Source: Coprinellus micaceus (taxonomy: Eukaryota > Basidiomycota > Agaricomycetes > Agaricales > Psathyrellaceae). From it: 64,000 nucleotides of DNA. A program made the position numbers and the translations under genes. Of the stretch, positions 23,775 to 35,216 are shown piece after piece (the first letter of the stretch is position 1; each line of letters opens with the position of its first letter). The stretch covers positions 2,790,001-2,854,000 of the forward strand of contig OX596339.1 in assembly GCA_951394405.1 (NCBI GenBank). The letters run 5' to 3'. Under the pieces are notes generated by a model that saw only the letters and a program-made list of their open reading frames with translations, searched no databases and was not told the DNA's origin.

Positions 23775-24558
23775 ATGTCTTCAAGCAACAATAATATGTC
23801 TAACGACGTACATCATTCTAACCCCATTCCCATTGGAAACTCTGGGAGAGGACGGTCACGATCCATGTCGACCTCGTCCAACTCGTCCGGCTCGATGAGC
23901 TCCAACTCCGAACTCCCAACGCCACCCTCGTCGATGGGCCAACGCATTTCCATTCCCTCCCCATCGACCTCGCCCATCTTGTCGTACTTCATGGCGCAGA
24001 GCCCCGCCAAGTCTGCACCGTCCGCGACGTTCCCGCGTAGGCGAGGTTTCCCAGGCGCCTCGCCGGTATTTGAGGGTGAGTAGACCCGTCCGGCATATTG
24101 TGAACAAAACTGACTCCTCTCCTTCAGCTGACGAGCTTGCTGAGACTGAACGTGTCGAGCCCCCTGTAGCCGCTCACGCACGGCGTGCAAGCATTAATGC
24201 TGCTCATCGATTCTCTGGTCAGAACCCAGCTGTAGTGCCCGAGTCTCTCCAAGAGCGTGGGTCTGGCTTGCTGCGGAGACTGTCGCTGAGCAGCGCCGGT
24301 TTCGCTAAGGTGAGCTCTTATCGGTTGCGATGACTCCTGTACTTTACTAACTCGTCCCTGAAGCCCCCACTCGACCGCACTGGAAGCCCTCCAAGACCCC
24401 CTCCCAACTCTGCTGTCGGCCCTGGCCCACGAGAAGGCCTCCCATATACCACTAAGCCACGTCGCTCAGCCACAGTCAGCGAGGCACCAAAGACACGCAG
24501 GGCACCCTCTCCCATGGGAGAGCGGATTCTCAAGGGCCACTTTGACGGCTTCAACTAA
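23775..24558 (+). CDS. Small Ser/Pro-rich conserved fungal protein
   Basis: Three exons (23775-24075, 24128-24309, 24364-24558) give 225 residues. The protein is Ser/Pro-rich with Ser-Asn runs at the N-terminus. Recognisable islands are ILSYFMAQSPAKSAPSATFP followed by RRRGF, the middle RRASINAAHRFSG, LLRRLSLSSAGFAK, and the end SPMGERILKGHFDGFN. Several R-R-x-S and S-P sites suggest phosphorylation by basophilic and proline-directed kinases. The end motif GERILKGHFDGF gives the impression of a conserved docking tail of basidiomycete proteins, but I name no family. A strong TATA box suggests regulated, possibly high expression. No signal peptide or membrane segment. Confidence 0.8.
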
Positions 24559-25040
24559 TCCCTGCATATCCTCACTTCGTCACTCGTTCGTCCCATGCCT
24601 AACGCTCGTTCAAGGCAAAATTCTCTCATCACGGCGCTGGGCACCCGCCAGCCTTCCCGTTGCCCTGTCCGGCTTGATACCCAGCTGCGCGGCAACATAT
24701 GTGAAGAGCACCATCATCCCCGCATCTGCCACACCCCCTAGGTGCATATGATAATCCCAGTATATTGCGCGTCGAAACACCCGACTCGGTCGCATAATCG
24801 CCTTGGCTCTCTTCACCACACCCGCATCCCCCAAAACCGCCCGTAGGGGCCCTCTGTGTCGTGCTTCGATGGCGGCACGGGGGGAAGAACGAGTCTTGCC
24901 TACCCCGTGTATTGTTGTAATCATGTCACTTCCTCATTCTGGATTATGTATTGTGCAGTTCTCCCGTTGTATCACTATATTTTCAAATTCTTTGTACTAT
25001 AGATTGGGCGCGAATTTCTATCCATGACATAACCGCCAAC
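24559..25040. other. Convergent 3' region
   Basis: About 480 bases between the 23.8-kb gene and CTF8 stops. A 104-residue minus frame (24610-24924) has no domain and lies where two 3' UTRs should meet, so I treat it as non-coding. AT-rich stretches near 24955-25020 would suit polyadenylation of either gene. Confidence 0.5.
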
Positions 25041-25620
25041 CTAAGCTCGAGAGATAATCGGCATGGGTCGCTTGGAGAAGATAATCTTCTTCCTGACTAG
25101 GCCTTGGATAGTCCATTGTGGGGGAGCCTGTTCGCCACCTGTACTTCCATCGACGTCCATCGACTCTTCTAATTGTGTTTCCTCGACATCCATTTCGCCG
25201 GTCCCCGAAGTCGAAGCCCTGGTAGCGGGGTTTGTGCGGCGCATTATGGCCAGAGGTTTGGGTATCGCCGCAACCTTGCCCTCGAGGAGGTGGTGGCCGA
25301 TCAGGAGTGTTGGCTTTTTCTGATGTTTTTGGATGTAGGTATGTTCGGGAGGTTCGACGAAATTCGTGATTGGAACGAGGTGAGGTTCGAGAAAGATATG
25401 AGTGGACTGAAGAATTACAAAGGTGGCGTTGCCTCACCATAGCATCGTCGATGGTCAGCTTCCCTACGAACTTCCCGTTTCGCTCGGTCGGGGACGCCTC
25501 GACAATGACATCTAGTGCACCTTGTAGTTCGATTAGGACGATCTCGTCGTTGGAGATTTGGGCCAAGCCCGAAGGTAGCTTGGCGTTGACGTCCGTGGAG
25601 AGGGTTATTGGGATGATCAT
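25041..25620 (-). CDS. CTF8: Chromosome transmission fidelity protein 8 (Ctf18-RFC subunit)
   Basis: Two exons (25620-25438 and 25319-25041) give 153 residues. The N-terminus MIIPITLS, the block NDEIVLIELQGALDVIVEAS, GKFVGKLTIDDAM, then KKPTLLIGHHLLEGKVAAIP with KPLAIMRR, and the last strand QGLVRKKIIFSKRPMPII are the conserved Ctf8 pattern. Ctf8 forms a small trimerisation module with Dcc1 and Ctf18 that adapts the RFC-like clamp loader to PCNA for sister chromatid cohesion and replication checkpoint signalling. A disordered acidic insert (MDVEETQLEESMDVDG) separates the two halves. The intron of 118 bases is longer than most here. Start and stop are unambiguous. Confidence 0.93.
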
Positions 25621-27421
25621 CGGACCTGGCGCTATCTAAGGTTCATTGGGGGGATGATGGTGGAAGGAGGAACACCGTCAGTGATGGGCCACGCGTCTGC
25701 GCAAGTAATGGACGCGTTGTTGTGCGCGAATTTGCGGGCGCTTGAAGGCCAAACATTGATGGTCACGCGCCGCGTGGCTTAAGCGCCGAGGTCCCGCTGC
25801 CACCACCGCCTATGGAACGAAGCCCGGGCACCAGTCACCTCCAGTCAGGGAGGCGAATGGGCATTGGTCCTCGTGCCAGCTCTGGTCAGTTCTGAACCAC
25901 CACAGGGCTCTTCTTACCCACCAGCTTCCTTGTACAGTCCGGTTCTTATGATTTCTAGCGCAATCGACGAGGAGCTGGCCCTCAAAAAGCGCGCCATGTT
26001 CTTGGGTCGTGCTTCGAGACTCGAGAGACCTCGAGGAAGTGCAACTCGACGCGAACCCGGCCATATACCCTACGCCATCTCCGCCTCATCGTACACTGGA
26101 TGTCCCATGTAGTGGATCCTGTGATAGCAGACCGCTGGCACTCATCCCTCCCCAAGTTGAATAATCCCAATGGACTCAATGACCCAATGAATACAGAGAA
26201 ATCACCCCTTGTCGAAACGAACACGACCGCAGCGTGGTACTGTCACAATCTGTAGGGAGTCGGGACGACCCCGTGAAGGAAGTGAAGAGGATTTGGTGAC
26301 CTAGGGAGGAGGTTGAGAGGATCGAGGCTGCCAGAATGAAGGACGGGGCCGGTGGAACGATCAAAGGCTGGGGAACAGACCTATCCAACCGAACTGCGGT
26401 TGACAATACTCAGAGGAAGTATGCTTAGTATGCTCAGTAACGAGGTATGCACAAAATAGTCCGTGTAACGCAAATTCGGGGGTAGGAAATAGAATTAGCA
26501 ACCGACCGAGGCCCGGAACGTGGTTTCCGGCGCAGCACTATAGAGACTAATGGGAGAAACCGCCTCGACGGAGCCACTGGCTCAATGTAAAGGCATAGTC
26601 CCTCAGATCCTCACCTCAGCATCTCTCGTACCGCATTAAAATTGGAATTCTGGACCCGTTTTGGACGAGCTTGCCGCTGAGGTCCAGCTTCCAACTCAAA
26701 CTCGGGGAGCGGTAGTCCGCCATGTACACATTCTTGGTGACACATTCCGGTGTGACATTGTGTACTTGGTCCCTGACTTAGAGCTCTAGGCGGATTTTTG
26801 AAAGGCCCCACTATTCCATCACACCTCTTCCTAACTATAGTCTTGCCCCGGTTTTCCCATCAGCTTGGCTTTCCATCTCAGCAGTCGAACCATCACGGTG
26901 ACACCTCAAGCGCTGCGCGCCTATTTTTGCGCCCACCACGTTCCCACGGTATTACAACTGCTTTCCTGGCTTGAACACTGGATATTCGTTCCTATGGGCA
27001 TCCCATAGTGTGGCGCGTACGCGTAAAACATGCCAAGATACTCCACCCATTCGCTATGTGATGGCTTTCTACAAAATGGATTTGCTTACAGAGGTCCCCT
27101 AAAAATACGGCGGGAATGTGCATGCAGTGTCATGGCGATGCACAAAGAACCTCTGATTCTCGTTGATTGTAGCGCGATCTGTCTAGAAGTATTGGGTCGA
27201 TTTCATACACCCGCAGCCACGTTTGCCATCGTTGGTAAGTGCATCAACTTGGCGAAACGCAATTTCACCATACCCAATCCTCTGAAACGTCCCCTGGCAT
27301 TCGCCGACCACGGCTTGTGAGCGATTGAATTGAAGACTTTGTCAAAGCCTTTGAATGTAGGGGGACTCCATCGTGAATCCATAATAGTTAGATGTCTGTT
27401 AATTTTGGATACGAGGGGCCG
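25621..27421. other. Gene-poor region
   Basis: About 1.8 kb between CTF8 and the secreted-protein gene. Frames at 25810-26112 on both strands and at 27030-27320 plus show no domain and no consistent splicing. TTAAGCGCC (25779-25787) and TTTTTGCGCCC (26924-26934) occur here. The CTF8 promoter must lie at the left end. Confidence 0.4.
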
Positions 27422-27428
27422 TATATAG
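27422..27428 (+). promoter_or_regulatory. TATA box of the small secreted protein gene
   Basis: TATATAG lies 99 bases upstream of the ATG at 27527, followed by a CT-rich leader (CCTCTTTCCAACTTCTTG) typical of well-expressed fungal genes. Confidence 0.65.
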
Positions 27429-27526
27429 AGGGCCAGGAGCCCAGAGAACTTTCAGCAAACAGATCCAAGTCCTCTTTCCAACTTCTTGTATCCACCTCTA
27501 AATTTTAAACCTCAGACTGTACCAAC

Positions 27527-27992
27527 ATGCGAGTTAACTTCGGATTGATCCCTGTCGCCGTCGCCTTCTTTGGATGGGCCGCGAGTGCTCAGGACGTACG
27601 TCGCAGCTCACCTCAATTGGAGCACCCACTCAGGATTTCGATCGGCTCCCTTCACAGTTTGCCTCGAGCGAAGATATCTTCGAGGCCAGGGAACTGGTCG
27701 ACGAACTCGCACAATTAGAACGTCGTTCGGAGATCCTCGCAGACTTCACCACTCGTGAGCTCGCCAACGAGCTCTCCGATCGCTTGGAAAGGCGAGGGAA
27801 CATCCCCAGCAAGCTCAAGAAGACATACGGTTGTGTGATCTGTGGGAAGAGGTACCCCACTCCCGAGGAGGTACGTCAAACCATCCAACCAAGCTCGTCG
27901 AAACGCCCGAACGCTCACTTTTCCCCTCGCAGGCCAAAAGGTGTGGGAAGACCTCGGTGCTGCAGGGTGGCTGCAGGCCTTATGGCAGTTAG
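27527..27992 (+). CDS. Small secreted protein with two dibasic-ended repeats and a four-Cys tail
   Basis: Three exons (27527-27595, 27634-27870, 27933-27992) give 121 residues. The first 22 residues form a clear signal peptide (MRVNFGLIPVAVAFFGWAASA, cleavage about A-x-A). The mature part holds two related charged helices, ARELVDELAQLERR and TRELANELSDRLERR, each ending at a dibasic RR, and a third dibasic KK just before the tail. Cleavage by a Kex2-type protease in the Golgi could release two short peptides and the tail. The tail has four cysteines spaced C-x2-C-x12-C-x9-C and ends at GS. The first intron is only 38 bases. The architecture recalls fungal small secreted proteins and Kex2-processed repeat proteins. 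Function unknown. Confidence 0.75.
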
Positions 27993-28419
27993 ATGAAGGG
28001 TCCATAGTATCTCGCTCGGGCATCGCATCTATCTCTACCTGGTGTAGGTTGCGTAGAATCACTCATGTCATTGTGTGCTCCCTTTCATCGTGTCTGTTTA
28101 TCTCCTCAGAGTGCCGCATACGACTCCGACGCTGTGTCTCTTGGCGAACACCAATCCTTGTTGAATCCAGGGATGAGGCTGGGGGACAGAAGAAGGTGAG
28201 AGAAAAGGGCGTACTAGGCCCTCTGGCAGAACCTATTTTATCAAGGTGTATATGATCGTTGAAGGAAGTATGCTCAGCGCATAAAGGTGTGGTGTGTACA
28301 TCATATAGTACATGTAAAGGGAACTAAAGAATGGGAAGTAGAGTAAGCAAGGAAGGGTCAAAGATCAAAAACGTCAGTGAGAAAATCGTAAAGGAGATGA
28401 GACAGTCATAGGGTTCAAC
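27993..28419. other. Convergent 3' region
   Basis: About 430 bases between the stop codons of the secreted-protein gene and BUB1. It is AT-richer near 28250-28400, with no coding signal. It should contain both 3' UTRs and polyadenylation sites. Confidence 0.5.
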
Positions 28420-31400
28420 CTAAACATAACACGACATCTCCACCTTCTTCAACAGCCCCTTCAACGTCCCGCTCGTCCTATTACAGTTCGCCTGTAGCCA
28501 CACCTCCATCTCCTTCCTCATCTCGCCCATCTCATCACACAATGGCAGACTCCCATCATCCCTCACCAGACTTGGGTTGAGCAGTACATCGAACAGCTGA
28601 TTCCAGATCTCGCTCTGCCAGTACCGTTTAAATGGGGTGCCAATCTTGTGCCTCGGCTGGCCATCGGGACCCTGCACCTGCGCGATCGCACTCTTGGACA
28701 TATACTTCCCAAAGAGCATGCAGTAGACGATCCCTGCAAGCCCATAATAGTCGGTCTGGTATGTCCATGGCCGTCCCTCTTGGATCTCGAAGCAGTCTCG
28801 CTCATCGACGTCCCACTCAGCGATAAACTCTTGCCCTTGGGGAAACAGTCGCGTATCGATGGTCCGCCCAAAGTCAATGACCTTGAGACCCTTGTAGCTC
28901 CATCCAGCGTCACCTGTGGGGTTGTACTGCGGACTCCAAGCAGACGCACCTCCCGGCACGTCTTCCAGGCGGATGAGGCAGTTGTCGATCTTGAGGTCCC
29001 CATGTACGAAGCCAATTCCGTGCATACCCTCGAGTAGCCGTAGAAGCTCGATGGTGAAGAAGACGACGAGCAGTTCGTCGAGGCACGCCCCGGCTTGGGA
29101 TATGCCTGCCGATGTCGAGTTGTTGACGATGTCAAGGAGCATGCCTTGTGGGCAGTAATCCAGGACCAGGAAGCTCTCGTCACCGAACGCGTACAGAGCA
29201 TGCGGTAGGACGACGGAACGACGAAGGTGAGAGGGGAGGGCGGAATGTACCCTGCGTAGAACATGGTACTCCCAAAGATTCCGCGGGCTAACCACTTTGA
29301 GCGCGACCAGAGATACACCCTCTTCGTCATCCTCGTCGTAGTCCTCCATGTCGGAGTCTTCGTCTTCGTCGAGGTTCTTCATACCAAGATCCCGTGCTTT
29401 GTACACTGACCCGAAGCCTCCTTCACCCAACTTCTCCGAGAGTTGGAACCGGTTGCCGTTGAGGTTCAATGCGAAAATATCGCCCACAGCCACACTACTC
29501 CCTTTCCAGGCCGTCTTCTTGAAATGCTTCTGCAGCTGCGGGAGCGTCTCCGCAGCCTGCTCTCGGATGTCGTAGAAGTGGGGATCAGTAGGAATCATGG
29601 AAAGTAAGGTAGTAAGGACTGGAGGGTCGAAAGGATTGCACGGGTTTTCAGGGCGGAATTTCGACTTGAGTGTGAGTGCGTCGACGAGACTTAGGCCTCC
29701 CGCGCGTTCTTGTGCGGCGCCATCAGAGCCGACGTGTTCAGGGTGTCCATCGTCCTCCTCATATTCTGCTTCCTCTTCCTCTTCCTCGATCTTCCCATGC
29801 CGCAGTTCAGCGGCCAACCGTTCCGCGGCCGCAGCAGCGACGATTTCGTCCCGTAAGAAGGGAACGAAACCGCCCTTGCCCTTCGGGGATCCCTCCCCGT
29901 CCATCGACTGCGAGTATCGCTCGCTGGGTGTTCGCCCACCAGTGCTGGCGAGCTCAAATGTTCGTTCGGTAATGGGCGTCATGACGGTGAAGGCACCGAA
30001 CCGACCACCGAGCGGGATCTCGCGTTGGTATTGGCTGTATTCATCGTCCTCTGGAGCCAGTGGGGTTTGATACTGTTCGAGGGGCTCCTGTTCCTCGTAG
30101 TATTCCTCGCCTTGTTCCTCACCCTGCTCTTCGTGGACCTCATCAGGTCCCTCCATCGACGCGTCCCTATCAACCTCATACCCTTCCTCCTGCTCAAAGT
30201 CTTCATCATATGCTTCCGGCTCATGCATCCCAGTATTGCCTTCTTCTGGTGGTCCAGGAGCAGGAGTAACAGGCTTCTCCCCGAACGGCCTCTTCTCACC
30301 AAACGGAGTCTTCTCAGCGAATGGCGTCTTTTCTCCAAACGGTGTAAACGTCCTTTGCTGCTTGTTCCCGAAGGGTGTGAATGTCGGCTGGTTCTGCTGG
30401 GCACCATCGACGAACGGCGTGAAGACAGCAAAAGGCGTCTTGGGTGTAAACGCGTTCCTAAACGCATTCTCGTTATGCTCTGGGGGTCTGCTAAACACCT
30501 TGAACGGCGTCTTGCTATTGGCATTCTCATCTTTGAAAGGCGTAAACACTGGCTGAGCTCCCCCGGAAACTTCCTGTGATTTTGCCCGTTCGTGTGATTG
30601 GGCGGATCGAGATTTGGGCGTGGGCTTGCCGTGGTCGTCTGTGAATACGTCACGGAGGGGTGCAAGCGGAGGTTTTGATTCAGATTGTGGTGGATTGAAG
30701 ACCTTGGAGAAGAGTGGTGGGTTATTGTTCTCCCCAGCAGCAGCGGTGAACGTAAACGAGGGAGTCGGGAGGTCTTTGGAACCCAAGGGATTCCGAGGAG
30801 TGATGAAGGGCGTCTTGTTCTGATCTTCTGTGAAGACGCTGAACTGTAAGGAGAGTCAGTTGGATGCAGGCGAGGATATGTGGATACGAACCTTAGCTCC
30901 TGGGGTCATACGGTTCTGCCCCCCATTCTCATCTGAGAACGGCCGGAATGCACTTCCAGGCGTCTTCCCCACATCGTTCTCTTTCGAAAACGCAGGCTGC
31001 CTGATCGGCACCAACGGCGTCACAGGCTCAATCCTCTTCAAAGGTGCGTGCTTGCTCCCAGGCACGTCCAGCTTGGACGTCTTGTCTGGACTATTGTACA
31101 TCCCAAACACGTCCGCCAACGCCTCTTTCGTGTTGATCGTGACCGTCGGCTCTGCCCCGCCCCCATACGCACTCCTCCGGCGCATGCTCATGCGCGTGGA
31201 CTTGCGGTCGTCGTCATTAAAGTCAACGGGGTGTGAAGAGGACGATCCGGGAGACATGAATATCGGCATCTCCGAGGATGGAGGTGGACCCCACTTCTTC
31301 CCTAGCAGACCCATGGATCGTGCTCTTGCCTCCTGGATACTGTACTCGACGCCATCGTCCGTGAACAGGAGCTTCATATCGAATTTCAGCTTCTCCGGGC

Positions 31401-32103
31401 GTTTCCCAGGCGGAGGTGGGGCCAGCATGAGGGCATATCGCTGGGCAGCGGTGGAGTTGAACGTCACGACGTTCGAGGATGCGCTGGTGGTGGTCACAGA
31501 GGACGAAGAGTTAGTCCTAGCGAGCGATCGGCTGGACGAGGCGGACGTCTTCTGGCGAGAACGCGCTTGAAACTCTTTGTACCGCGTCTTTAGCCGTTCC
31601 AACGGTCGTACATTCCGTTCAATACCCATGCGATACAGCCTCTCCGCTTCAGTATGCCTGCACGCAGCCGTAAGTCCACGTCAAGTGCAATGCTGGCCCA
31701 CTCACTTTCCATCATGCTCCAGTAAATTCGCATAGTCCTCATACAAGGCCGCATACGACGTCCCAATCCCGCTCTCCACCAACCCCGCAAACACCTCAAT
31801 CGCCCCCGCCCTATCCAGCTGCCTCGCATACAACGCCCACATCTTGAGGTACCTCAGATCCTTCTTATACATATCATCCTCCTTAAACTGCCCAGTAGCC
31901 TCCTTCAACAACTCCTTCAACCCCGACTTTGGATCCTTCTCCCCATAATTCTTGATCGTCCACTGAATGAATTGATGATATGTTGCAAGCGGGTCGTCGT
32001 CTTCGTTTAGGGCCTTGGCCACTTTCGCCCGGTACTTTTGGCGTTGTCGTTCTCGATCGCTATTGCTGGTGGAAGAGCTTGGTTCTCCGGTTCGACTGGA
32101 CAT
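28420..32103 (-). CDS. BUB1: Spindle checkpoint kinase BUB1 (Bub1/BubR1 type)
   Basis: Three exons (32103-31706, 31657-30892, 30843-28420) give 1195 residues. The N-terminal Mad3/BUB1 TPR domain shows DPLATYHQFIQWTIKNYGEK, DLRYLKMWALYARQLDRAG and SYAALYEDYANLLEHDGK. A KEN box (SKENDVGK) and an ABBA-like FSVFTE follow, as used to bind APC/C activators. A middle region repeats TPF units (FTPFGEKTPFAEKTPFGEK). The C-terminal kinase is complete: glycine loop GEGGFGSVYKA, lysine in VALKVV, catalytic HGDLKIDNCLI, and DFG in KVIDFGRTID. Bub1 acts at kinetochores, phosphorylating histone H2A and recruiting checkpoint proteins. Having both KEN/ABBA and an intact kinase suggests one ancestral-type gene doing the work of BUB1 and MAD3. 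Confidence 0.95.
30230..30440 (-). repeat. TPF-x-EK short repeats in BUB1
   Basis: About six degenerate units of the form (F/T)-TPF-G/A-EK, four to seven residues each, encoded by the middle of the BUB1 gene. Codons differ between units, so they are not a fresh DNA microsatellite. T-P-F could serve as CDK or Polo-box docking sites. Confidence 0.7.
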
Positions 32104-32317
32104 TCTGCATGGAGTCGCCCTCCAGGTGGTTCGGGTTCAAACCTTGTCGCTGCTGTTTACGGCGACTCGGGGCGAACGCGTCGCGTCAGAGAGTCACGTG
32201 GTCTACAACCGCCTCGGTGGTTTATTTTTAGCAGATTTGAGCGCCAAGCATCTGCAAAACACTAGCCAAAACCCCCAACCAAGGAAGAGTGTCAAGGAAC
32301 TGCATTAATAATTACGA

Positions 32318-35216
32318 CTACGATGCACTACTATTCTCCGAGTCTGCCATTACACCACCCAACTCCTTCTGCTTCTTCTCTTTCTCCTTCTGATAATGTT
32401 CCACAACATGATGCAAAGCCCCCTGCTCAATCGTCGTCTCCCACAGTTGCAACTTCACCTTGTTCAACTCCAACTCAAGAAGTGTCTTTCGTTCTTTGAC
32501 TCGCTTAATTAGGTCTTCTTTCTGCACTGCGAGGGCGGACTTTTGTGGTGGCGGAGGAGGAACTGTCTGCTCTGGAATAGTTGAAGGTACGGTAGGTGGA
32601 ACAGGCGCCCCTGAAGGGGCCGAGAAGGTAGGTGCTGTCGATGGTGGGAGTGGAGTGGGTTCGGTTGGCGGTGGTTGGGCACTGGGGACTTGCACAAGAA
32701 GGGGAGGTACCACGCATGTCTTCGCCACATGTGCCGAGGGCAACGAGGAGGAAGGGACTGAGGAAAGCGAAGCTGGTTCACTTAGCGGAATGGGTTCGGT
32801 GCACACTTGAGAAGGAACCGCTTTGATTGTCGAATTTTGAGGGGGATTCCCTACGGCGGCAGATAGCGGAAGCTTATTCGGAATAGGGTCTCGCACGGCA
32901 ATTTCTGGTACCACCTCGATCGCTTCGGCCGGGACTTGCACGAGAGGAGGCTCCTGGACATGAAGATCGAGTGGTTGAGAACCCCGCTGCGCCACTCCAC
33001 CACCTAGCCCATCCGCTAATACCGGCATTCCATGCTGACCCTCCAGAACATCCACCATGCCCATACCCTCACCCATCCCGTCTCCCGTAACACCCCCCAC
33101 CGCATTCACCTTCCCCGTAATCGCATCCCACATCGGGTCACTCAACCCTCCTTCCACACTCATACCACCTTCAAAGGGCACCCAATCAGACCTCCTTTCC
33201 ACCTTGAAGATTTGCCGACGACGTACCTTGCACCGAAGAATCCGTACCCGCAACGCCGCCCAAGCCCCCACCCTCAACCGGAATTGACATCGCATCGAAC
33301 CCAGACCCAAAGAAATCCATCATATTCATCGACGACACATCCCACTCCGCCGGGGTCGTACTTCCCGTGGGCATCACCGAAGACGTTGCCGTCGTGGTCG
33401 TTGATGTGGACGCAGACGCCAAACTCGGGAGGCAACCGGTGCCACCCAAAGGAGGCAGAGGCCCCAACCCCAACAAATCTGGGTCGATATTGAAGTTGTC
33501 TGGTAGGTTCGTAGGGATGTCGAACGGTTGGCTGAGGTTCGGGCTTGTGGAGGGGAGGTTGCCAAGATCCGGGAAGTCGAAGGAAGAAAAGTCGAAGTCC
33601 ATCGGAATGTCAGAGAGGAAGTTGGAAGAAGGGTCCATTGGGGGAAGACCGTTCGAACCGCTCAGGTCCATCGGTGAGGTGGGGTTGAATGTCTTCATCC
33701 AGTCGTCAAGCCAAGATTGGTCCATCCCAAGGCCAAACACATCCCCTGAACCACTCGCCGTAGACGATGAGGCAGTCGTCGCACCCTGGAAAGGTTGACT
33801 GGAACCCGACATTGCGAAGATGGAAGAAAGGAGTTGGTCAAGTGAGTCGGACTGCTGAGATTGCTCTGGCGCCGGAGTTGTAGCAGCGGAAGACGAAGGC
33901 TGCGCGGAGGTGGTGGTCGAGGGGGTAACGGACCGCGAGTCGGAATCCAGAGCTGGAGTCGACTGCCTCGAGGACGACGCATCCGACGGAGATAATCCAT
34001 AAGTCGCGGTGACAGCCTTATAATACTTGTTGACCTTCGGTTCTTCCCAGCTCGTCCTATATCCGCCACCCTCCCTCGACTTCCCCTTGCCTGACTTGGA
34101 CTCCCGCCGACCCCTACGCCTGAGATACTTGATCATCGCAGCTTTCTTCGTCGCAGACTGAATGAGGTTGAGCAATTGCGTGACAAGCTGCTTGCCGCGC
34201 TCGGCTTTCCAGCTCTCTCGATACTCCTGAGGACCCTCACCACGATCAAAGGGGTAAGGAGCGTCCCAATCTACAGCGCCAGCCGGGACCCTGTTCAACT
34301 TTCGCTTCTTCATCGGATAGCCGGTTGCATGTGTCCCAACGACTTTTGAGCGCTTTTCTCCCTTGCTGGACTCTTCTACATATACCTCTGCTCCCCACGT
34401 GGAAGGAGTTGGAGGTGGTGGGGTTGCAAGATCAGCCTGACGCGACCCAGAGGCAGAAACGGAGCCGGGGGCGTTCGATGCGGGCGCGGTAAGTTTGATG
34501 AGACTCTTGATGATTGGGAATATGTCCTTCTCCTTCACCAGCTGGGCCAAAATCTCCTGCTTCGACGGCATCGCAAGGCCAGGCTTGTTCAAAATGGCTT
34601 CCACAGCGGCTGGACCAGAAATGGGAGGTTTGTTCATCGTCGGGAATGCAGGCTTGCATTTGGGTGCCTCCTCGATTACGATAGGGTTAGAAGGCGTATT
34701 TCCACGTGCTCGATGAACAAGATGAGCAGGCTTGATGCCTGCAACCAGACCCGCAGCGCCCAGCAAGGCGGTTTGGCTGCGCAGAAAGTTGGCAGGAGGA
34801 GGTGCGCCTGGCTCAGGCAGCGGTATCTGCAGCTCGGGACGGGGAGTCGGCTCTAGTGTGGGCCTTTTCTTCCGCTTCCGCGCTCGGGGAGCCTTAGGGA
34901 GCGCCGTAGAAGATGTCGAGGGTGTGGGAGGGAGAGACGAGTCGCTCGATGCGGCTGATAAAGGTGGAGGGGGGATCCTCGTATGCGGCAAACTTAGCGT
35001 TGAGGCTAGTGGATTGAGCAGTTCAGAATGGGGTTGGGAACCAGGAAGTGCAATGGTCCCCACGTTTTTTGTTATGATACTTGATATCGCGTTGCTGGTT
35101 CCCGGGAGCGCGAGTGCTGGCGACGGTGACCTACCTGGCGAGGGAGGTGGCGATCCGAACAAAGACTCATCCTCTTCATCGTCGAATAGATCGCGACGAT
35201 GGGGGCTGGCAGACAT
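32318..35216 (-). CDS. Large probable nuclear protein, unrecognised
   Basis: Two exons (35216-33227 and 33168-32318) joined by a 58-base intron give 946 residues. The chain starts with an acidic patch (RRDLFDDEEDESLFGSPPP) and is Pro/Ser-rich with two basic nuclear-localisation-like clusters (ARKRKKRP and PMKKRKLNR). The most structured part is PYPFDRGEGPQEYRESWKAE leading to GKQLVTQLLNLIQSATKKAA and MIKYLRRR, a helical block. Acidic-hydrophobic stretches full of Asp-Phe pairs (DIPMDFDFSSFDFPDLGNLP) resemble transcription activation domains. The end is a coiled coil (KEDLIKRVKERKTLLELELN, then KEKEKKQKELGG). No DNA-binding domain is visible, so a coactivator or chromatin-subunit role is only a guess. 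It lies head-to-tail with BUB1, 214 bases away. Confidence 0.8.

Noticed and set aside
30025..31570. Long plus-strand frames (184 and 246 residues) opposite BUB1
   Set aside because: They are antisense shadows caused by the low-complexity coding strand of BUB1; the minus frame shows kinase and Mad3 motifs.
33190..33230. A 24- or 31-base intron joining the two parts of the 35.2-kb gene
   Set aside because: Too short for splicing, and the 24-base option leads to a stop; a 58-base intron (33226-33169) has normal signals and keeps the frame.
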